Assembly (NCBI GenBank): GCA_003170115.1
Contig: PMZS01000402.1
Coordinates: 3,710-12,561, forward strand
DNA: 8,852 nt
Origin: Spirochaetaceae bacterium
GTDB lineage: Bacteria; Spirochaetota; Spirochaetia; SZUA-6; Fen-1364
Direction of reading: 5' to 3'
In this document: piece after piece, positions 5,007 through 8,852 of the stretch
Layout: every line of letters begins with the position of its first letter
Position numbering within the stretch: the first letter of the stretch is position 1
Translations under genes and position numbers: made by a program
The notes under the pieces: model-generated
Told to the model about the DNA's origin: nothing
The model's database searches: none
What the model saw: the letters and a program-made list of their open reading frames with translations, nothing else

Positions 5007-5786
5007 TCACCCACTGCCTTTCCCGGGTGAGAACGATCGAGATGATTGCCGCGAGCTTTCTGCCTCGGCGCGGGGTAACGAGTGCGAAAGTGCGGTAATG
5101 TACTTTATCGCGGGTTGGCGCAACACGGCCCGCGCGTCTTCGGATGACGAGTTGCTCCTGATCGTGCGGCGCATTGCCAGGATCCCGCGCGTGTTGTTCT
5201 TCCGCGCAAGTGCCATGGCTTCCTGGAATCCCTTGCGCGCATAGCCCCAGTAGCGGGGGATCTTCTGGAACTCCACCTTCGTCCAGTAGTACTTCAGCTC
5301 ATCGCTCTTCCAGTCCTTGTAGACCTCTTCCCAGGAGAGCGGGGAGACATCGGTCATGTGGGGCACCAGCATGTGCTCCGAGATCCTGTCGCCCACCCGC
5401 TGGTAGCGGTTGTCCAGGGAGATGCGCATCCGGTCCTCGGTGAGGTTCGGGAAGGCCTTGTGCGCCGTGAGGGCGGGAAAGAAAAGGGTATCGCGAAGCT
5501 CGAAATTGGTGGAAAACCACCCCATGTCCAGTTCGGGATGTTTCGGCGTCTGCTCCTTCAGGTCGATGATCAGGCCTCCGGCGCGCAGGGAGAAGTGATG
5601 TTGTGGTCCACGTCCCCCTCGGTGCAGCGGTGCGTGACATCGGCGGTGCCCAGCATCGGGTTGACATCTGCAACAAGCCATCCGCCTGCATGGAGGGCAT
5701 GCGTCATGTCCCGTCACAGGCCGAAGCTCTTCGGCGTCCATCAGCGCGTCATTGGAAACCCTGAGCTCCTGCCAGGCCTCCGCCAT
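5007..5786 (-). pseudogene. PhyH-type Fe(II)/2-oxoglutarate dioxygenase with internal deletions
   Basis: Three pieces of one phytanoyl-CoA dioxygenase-like gene can be read. Piece 1 starts at the ATG at 5786 (AGGAGG at 5796-5791): MAEAWQELRVSNDALMDAEE. Piece 2, in another frame from 5707 to about 5600, reads HAGGWLVADVNPML then ADVTHRCTEGDVDH, which resembles the early helical region. Piece 3, back in the first frame, reads HHFSLRAGGLIIDL, WFSTNFELRDTLFFPALTAH, KAFPNLTEDRMRISLDNRYQ and continues to about 5150. The distal His (H109 in the open frame) and the Arg likely to bind 2-oxoglutarate are kept, but the central region expected to hold the iron ligands HxD is gone. A single frame of 259 codons is still open from the ATG, with a scrambled middle, so a protein could be made but should not be an active enzyme. 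It follows the UroD gene after 10 bp. Confidence 0.82.
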
Positions 5787-5796
5787 GGAGCCTCCT

Positions 5797-6837
5797 TCAC
5801 GAAAGCCGGCGGGCCTCCATGCGGTACATCGCCTGGATGTTTTCCGTCGGCGTGTCCAATTGAATATTGTGGGAAGGGGAAAGGATGTACCCTCCCTGCT
5901 CGCAGAGAAGCCGGGCAACCCGGTGTGTCTCGGAGGCCACGACCTCAGGCGTCTTCCGGGGCAGGAGATACTGGATGTCGATTCCGCCGTGGAACGCGAT
6001 ATCCTTTCCGAAATCCTTCTTGAGGCCCGCCGGCTCCATGCCCTTTGCCGCCGGCTGGAGGGGATTGAGAATATCCACGCCACAGGCGATGAGATCAGGA
6101 ATGACCTCCCGGACCGCCCCGCAGGAATGGAACATCAGCTTGACTCCTTCCCGGTGCACGACATCCGCCAGCCGCTTCAGCGGCTTGAAAATGTAATGGT
6201 CCATCGCGTCCCGGCCCATGAGGAGCCTTTCCTGCGTGCCGAGATCCGTGAGGGCCCAGAACACGTCGATCTTCCGCCCGGCCGCCTCCATGGTCCGATA
6301 GAAGTCCTCGATGAAAAAAGATACAAAGCGCTCCTGCAGGTAGTCCACCATGTCCTGGTTGATCATCACGTCCACCAGAATGTTCTCCAGACCACGGACC
6401 AGGCCCGGCCGCTCGAAGAAGTCCGCATTGCCGTAAAAAATGGCGCGGCCCTCGTATCGCCTGACATCCTCCCTGACATGGGAATAGTCCACCTGGTCGC
6501 AGGTCGGCCACGGGAACGCCTCCAGGTCGGACTGATTTTCTGCGTCGATGAGGACGCCCCGCGTGTGCTCCCATTCCAGCCCGTAGACGGTGGAGGTCTT
6601 TTCCCAGCGCTCGCCCCACATGTTCTGCTTGACGCCGTTGGTGATCGTGTCAGGCGGATAAGTCGGGGAGATGTAGCGGATGTCAATGTCCAGCGCCGTG
6701 CGCACCGCTTCTTCGGAGTCCGCGCGGAGGTCCTTTTTCAGGCGCTCCCAGACGCCGGGCTCGGCCCAGAGGTCGCAGGGAACCCGGTCGGGCCTCTGGT
6801 GATTGATCGACGCGAGCACTCGTTCCCTGCTGTCCAT
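5797..6837 (-). CDS. UroD-family protein (uroporphyrinogen decarboxylase/methyltransferase-like)
   Basis: 346 residues from the ATG at 6837, a TIM-barrel protein of the UroD superfamily. The start MDSRERVLASINHQRPDRVP, the FHSCG motif (236-240), IPDLIACGVDILNPLQP (246-262) and FHGGIDIQYLLP (282-293) are typical of the uncharacterised branch often annotated as methyltransferase or UroD. In the related cobamide methyltransferases (MtaA/MtbA) zinc is held by HxC and a later Cys; H237 and C239 are present here, but the late position reads LSPSH (319-323) without Cys. True haem-pathway UroD is less likely given the context. The start at 6837 has AGGGGA six bases before it; an in-frame ATG at 6858 has a weaker site. 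The dioxygenase gene follows 10 bp downstream, so the two formed an operon, perhaps for a methylated or C1-bearing substrate. Confidence 0.85.
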   Translation of the reverse strand: MDSRERVLASINHQRPDRVPCDLWAEPGVWERLKKDLRADSEEAVRTALDIDIRYISPTYPPDTITNGVKQNMWGERWEKTSTVYGLEWEHTRGVLIDAENQSDLEAFPWPTCDQVDYSHVREDVRRYEGRAIFYGNADFFERPGLVRGLENILVDVMINQDMVDYLQERFVSFFIEDFYRTMEAAGRKIDVFWALTDLGTQERLLMGRDAMDHYIFKPLKRLADVVHREGVKLMFHSCGAVREVIPDLIACGVDILNPLQPAAKGMEPAGLKKDFGKDIAFHGGIDIQYLLPRKTPEVVASETHRVARLLCEQGGYILSPSHNIQLDTPTENIQAMYRMEARRLS

Positions 6838-6882
6838 TGCTTCCCCTGCCGTGTGCATCCTGGCGCTCCGCTATGATGAACG

Positions 6883-7305
6883 TCAAGCCGCCAGTCGCTC
6901 CTCCTTCGCTCTCTTCAGGACGCGCTCATACTGCCCGAGTTTCTTCTCGTACAACCCCGGCACGAGAAGTTGCTCGGCACCGTGTATCATGGCGATCTTC
7001 CTGTTGGGAATTCCCCAGATCTAGGCGAAGATGGTGAGTGGAGCATAGTGCACCACATCGAAGCGCTCCCGGCGAAGCGCGAAAGCCGCCCTTGCTCGAT
7101 CCCGAGGGACTATGAGCTCTCGAACGCGCTGGTAGATGGGATTCTCGCTCGGCCGGTAGTGCACGAAAGTGAAATCGAACCGTCCGTCGTTCTGATCAAG
7201 GGTAGCGCTGAGGATCTCGTTCAGGTGATGCCCCGAGCCCGATGTCCAGTTGTCCAGGGACTTTGTGAACACGGCGATCCTGGGTCGGGTGCTTCCGTTT
7301 GTCAC
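6883..7305 (-). pseudogene. GT4-like glycosyltransferase, N-terminal fragment with in-frame TAG and truncation
   Basis: From a GTG at 7305 the frame reads RPRIAVFTKSLDNW, GSGHHLNEIL, FDFTFVHYRPSENPIYQRV and FDVVHYAPLTIFA: the N-terminal Rossmann half of a GT-B glycosyltransferase of GT4 type. TAG at 7023-7021 (codon 95) interrupts it, and the same frame continues with IWGIPNRKIAMIHGAEQLLV, as the family would, before ending in LGQYERVLKRAKEERLAA and TGA at 6883. So one stop codon plus an internal deletion of perhaps 200 residues, including the nucleotide-sugar binding half, have broken the gene. Its start is about 48 bp from the divergent glycosyltransferase gene. The start is uncertain, as another GTG lies at 7320 and neither has a good ribosome site. 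The UroD gene lies about 45 bp downstream on the same strand. Confidence 0.8.
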
Positions 7306-7353
7306 AGCGCCATGATACACGTTAGGCCATTCAGGTAAAGAGCGCAGGGGGAA

Positions 7354-8430
7354 ATGAGCCGCATAACCGTCCTTACGATTCATGACCGAATCGCCTGTTT
7401 CCATACCCTTATGCCCTTCTTGTTCTCTCGTGATCCGCGGAGGTTCCAGTTCACCGATTCCCCCCAGTGGTGCCTGGAGAAAGACCGCAACGACGTGCTG
7501 ATTATGGTGCGGCAGTTCATCAAGCCGGACCGGGTTGATCTGGATCTCCTGCGATCGCTGCGCAGCAGATATCGGCGGATAGCTTTCTTCCATGACGATG
7601 CCGGGGGCGGCATTCCGCGCCTGGAGGTGCTGCCCCTCGTCGACCTGTTCTACAGCAAGGCCCTGTTTCGTGATCGATCGCTGTACGGGAAGCCGTTGTA
7701 TGGCAAAGAGCTGTACTCGGACTTCTTCCATCGGCAGCATGGCGTCAATGATCCCAACCACCGCGAACGGCCGACGGAAAGTCGGCTTGAGGAGCTTGCG
7801 AAGCTGCGGCTTTCCTGGAACATCGGCATCGGGGACTACCCCAGGGCCAAGATGCGCCAGCGCGCAGGCGTGGCGGCCACGTTGGCTTTCGGCTTCAGTG
7901 CTGCCCGCGCTTTCTATGGCCGCTCGCCGATGCCGAAGGATCCCGTCGCGGACAACCGGGGCTTGCATCCCGTGCACGCGCGCATCGGACTTGCCGGGCC
8001 GCCTTCAATCGCTCACCAGCGCGTACTGATCCTGGAGCGGATACGCGGAAACCCCGACTTCCTCGTGGGCATGGTCTCGCAGCGGCGGTTCAACCGCGAG
8101 GTGCGTAACTCGCGCATCACATTGAGCCCTTTCGGCTGGGGCGAGCTGTGCCTGCGAGATTTCGAAGCGGTTCGAAGCGGTTCTCTCCTTTTGAAGCCCG
8201 ATATGTCGCATCTGGAGACCTGGCCCGACATTTTCGTTCCCACCGAGACCTACGTCCCCTTCGACTGGGAGGCCCGGGATCTTGTGGCACGCGCGCGTGC
8301 CTGGCTGGCCGACGAGCCTGCGAGAGTCCGGGTGGTTCGACGAGCCTACGAGAGTTATCTCGACCAGCTTGCGGGCATGCGGACTCGGTTCGAGTCCACG
8401 ATCGAAGAGATCCTAGGAGAAGGAGCATAG
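7354..8430 (+). CDS. Glycosyltransferase with CgeB/exostosin-like C-terminal motif
   Basis: 358 residues, no signal peptide or membrane segment, probably cytoplasmic. The C-terminal third holds SPFGWGELCLRDFEA (258-272) and SGSLLLKPDMSHLETWPDIF (275-294), the nucleotide-sugar binding pattern seen in CgeB-like and exostosin-related GT-B enzymes (ordinary relatives read GWGE-RDFEA-GALLIKPDM). The middle has DLFYSKALFRDRSLY (97-111) and a repeated LYGKPLYGKELY stretch. The start ATG has AGGGGG at about 7346-7351, fitting well. The next gene starts 3 bp after the stop, so the two form an operon, with a glycosyltransferase fragment divergent upstream. It probably adds a sugar to a polysaccharide, glycolipid or teichoic-type polymer; donor and acceptor cannot be told. 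Confidence 0.75.
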   Translation: MSRITVLTIHDRIACFHTLMPFLFSRDPRRFQFTDSPQWCLEKDRNDVLIMVRQFIKPDRVDLDLLRSLRSRYRRIAFFHDDAGGGIPRLEVLPLVDLFYSKALFRDRSLYGKPLYGKELYSDFFHRQHGVNDPNHRERPTESRLEELAKLRLSWNIGIGDYPRAKMRQRAGVAATLAFGFSAARAFYGRSPMPKDPVADNRGLHPVHARIGLAGPPSIAHQRVLILERIRGNPDFLVGMVSQRRFNREVRNSRITLSPFGWGELCLRDFEAVRSGSLLLKPDMSHLETWPDIFVPTETYVPFDWEARDLVARARAWLADEPARVRVVRRAYESYLDQLAGMRTRFESTIEEILGEGA

Positions 8431-8433
8431 CGA

Positions 8434-8852
8434 ATGGCTCGTATCAGGCTCAAGGAAATCGTTGACTCTCTCCCGCCGGGGAGAATTCGCACCGACTCGC
8501 CGCTGACCATCGTCCTCTTCAGGCCTCTTTCATTCATGGTCGCCTGGCTTTTTCTGGCGATGGGATGGAGCGCCAACGCTGTGACGTACCTCTCCGCAGC
8601 GCTGTGCCTTGCGGGATTCGCATTTCTCGTCTCCGGTCCCCTTTGGGCGGCCTGGGTCGGGCTGGGCCTTTTTTTCATTTTTGATATCCTCGATTGTACG
8701 GACGGCAACATGGCCCGGGTGAGAAAGACCGCGAGCCCCTGGGGTGAATGGGTGGACGCTTTCGGAGGGTACACGGCCTACACGACGATACTCCTTGGCG
8801 CGGGAGTTGTGGCCCAGGCGCAGAGCGCGGGCGCGCTGCCTGGTATCCAGAG
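8434..8852 (+). CDS. CDP-alcohol phosphatidyltransferase family membrane protein, C-terminus beyond window
   Basis: 139 codons visible. After a basic start (MARIRLKEIV) come hydrophobic segments at about 32-68 and 69-86, then the family signature at 87-112: D87-x2-D90-G91-x2-A94-R95-x8-G104-x3-D108, and a further hydrophobic stretch from about 113. Members transfer a phospho-alcohol from a CDP-alcohol to an acceptor alcohol at the membrane, making phospholipids, inositol phosphates or polymer precursors. The last motif aspartate, four residues after D108, is Gly here (VDAFGGY); this position is the expected catalytic base in canonical members. AGGAG at 8421-8425 serves the ATG, 3 bp after the glycosyltransferase stop. 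The pairing with a glycosyltransferase suggests a glycolipid or phosphoglycan product. Confidence 0.85.
   Translation, partial: MARIRLKEIVDSLPPGRIRTDSPLTIVLFRPLSFMVAWLFLAMGWSANAVTYLSAALCLAGFAFLVSGPLWAAWVGLGLFFIFDILDCTDGNMARVRKTASPWGEWVDAFGGYTAYTTILLGAGVVAQAQSAGALPGIQ

Noticed and set aside
5787..6083. Upstream extension of the dioxygenase frame into the UroD gene
   Set aside because: Overlaps the UroD coding sequence in another frame and has no similarity to the dioxygenase; the ATG at 5786 with its AGGAGG site is the natural start.
5752..6876. 374-codon open frame on the plus strand
   Set aside because: It is antisense to the UroD-family gene; it has no recognisable family features, while the minus frame has the full UroD pattern.
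7321..7977. Upstream extension of the broken glycosyltransferase frame
   Set aside because: It is antisense to the intact glycosyltransferase gene and lacks family similarity before RPRIAVFTKS.
8161..8180. Perfect tandem copy of the 10-mer TTCGAAGCGG
   Set aside because: It lies inside the conserved RDFEA-V-R-SGSLL part of the glycosyltransferase and the frame and motif are intact, so it is a chance result of codon use.
1..8852. CRISPR array, tRNA, rRNA, insertion sequence or integrase
   Set aside because: No repeated spacer pattern, no cloverleaf-like or rRNA-like sequence and no transposase or recombinase motifs were found by reading both strands; structured RNAs were not searched by computation.

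Overview
The window is bacterial DNA with moderately high GC, dense genes and several clear Shine-Dalgarno sites (AGGAGG-type before the HEPN gene, mtnK and the dioxygenase remnant). The lineage cannot be fixed from sequence alone. A UroD-family gene next to a PhyH-type dioxygenase, many toxin-antitoxin (TA) loci and a DUF4143 ATPase suit uncultured phyla such as Latescibacterota, Poribacteria, Hydrogenedentota or Planctomycetota; this is an inference.

Left part (1-5006) is a TA-rich island. It holds, in order: the N-terminal two thirds of an AAA/DUF4143-type ATPase (minus, cut by the window edge) with a paired palindromic operator; a decayed Phd-type antitoxin plus PIN toxin (minus, 819-1146); an intact operon of an RHH-nucleotidyltransferase (MNT) fusion and a HEPN protein (plus, 1254-2220); mtnK, methylthioribose kinase, placed 10 bp behind the HEPN gene (2231-3493); an intact Phd-type antitoxin and PIN toxin (plus, 3594-4340); a VapBC pair broken by deletions in both genes (minus, 4325-4792); and a HicB-like antitoxin without HicA (minus, 4779-4967). 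The dead and live Phd/PIN loci keep the same palindromic operator core and the same promoter-to-start geometry, so the live antitoxin may still bind both. At three loci the predicted -10 box ends six bases before the ATG, which suggests leaderless transcripts.

Middle part (5007-6837, minus) is a catabolic or secondary-metabolism pair: an intact UroD-family protein followed by a PhyH-type Fe(II)/2-oxoglutarate dioxygenase that has lost its middle, including the expected iron-binding HxD region, through two deletions.

Right part (6883-8852) is an envelope-glycan or glycolipid cluster: a broken GT4-like glycosyltransferase (minus) with an in-frame TAG, divergent from an intact glycosyltransferase with a CgeB/exostosin-like C-terminal motif (plus), which is followed after 3 bp by a CDP-alcohol phosphatidyltransferase-like membrane protein cut by the window end. 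That enzyme has glycine where the last aspartate of the family motif is expected.

The main story is a patch where at least five toxin-antitoxin loci sit at different stages of decay around one housekeeping gene, with regulatory sites that outlive the genes they served. No CRISPR array, tRNA, rRNA, insertion sequence or integrase was seen, and no stretch over about 300 bases lacks a gene or gene remnant.
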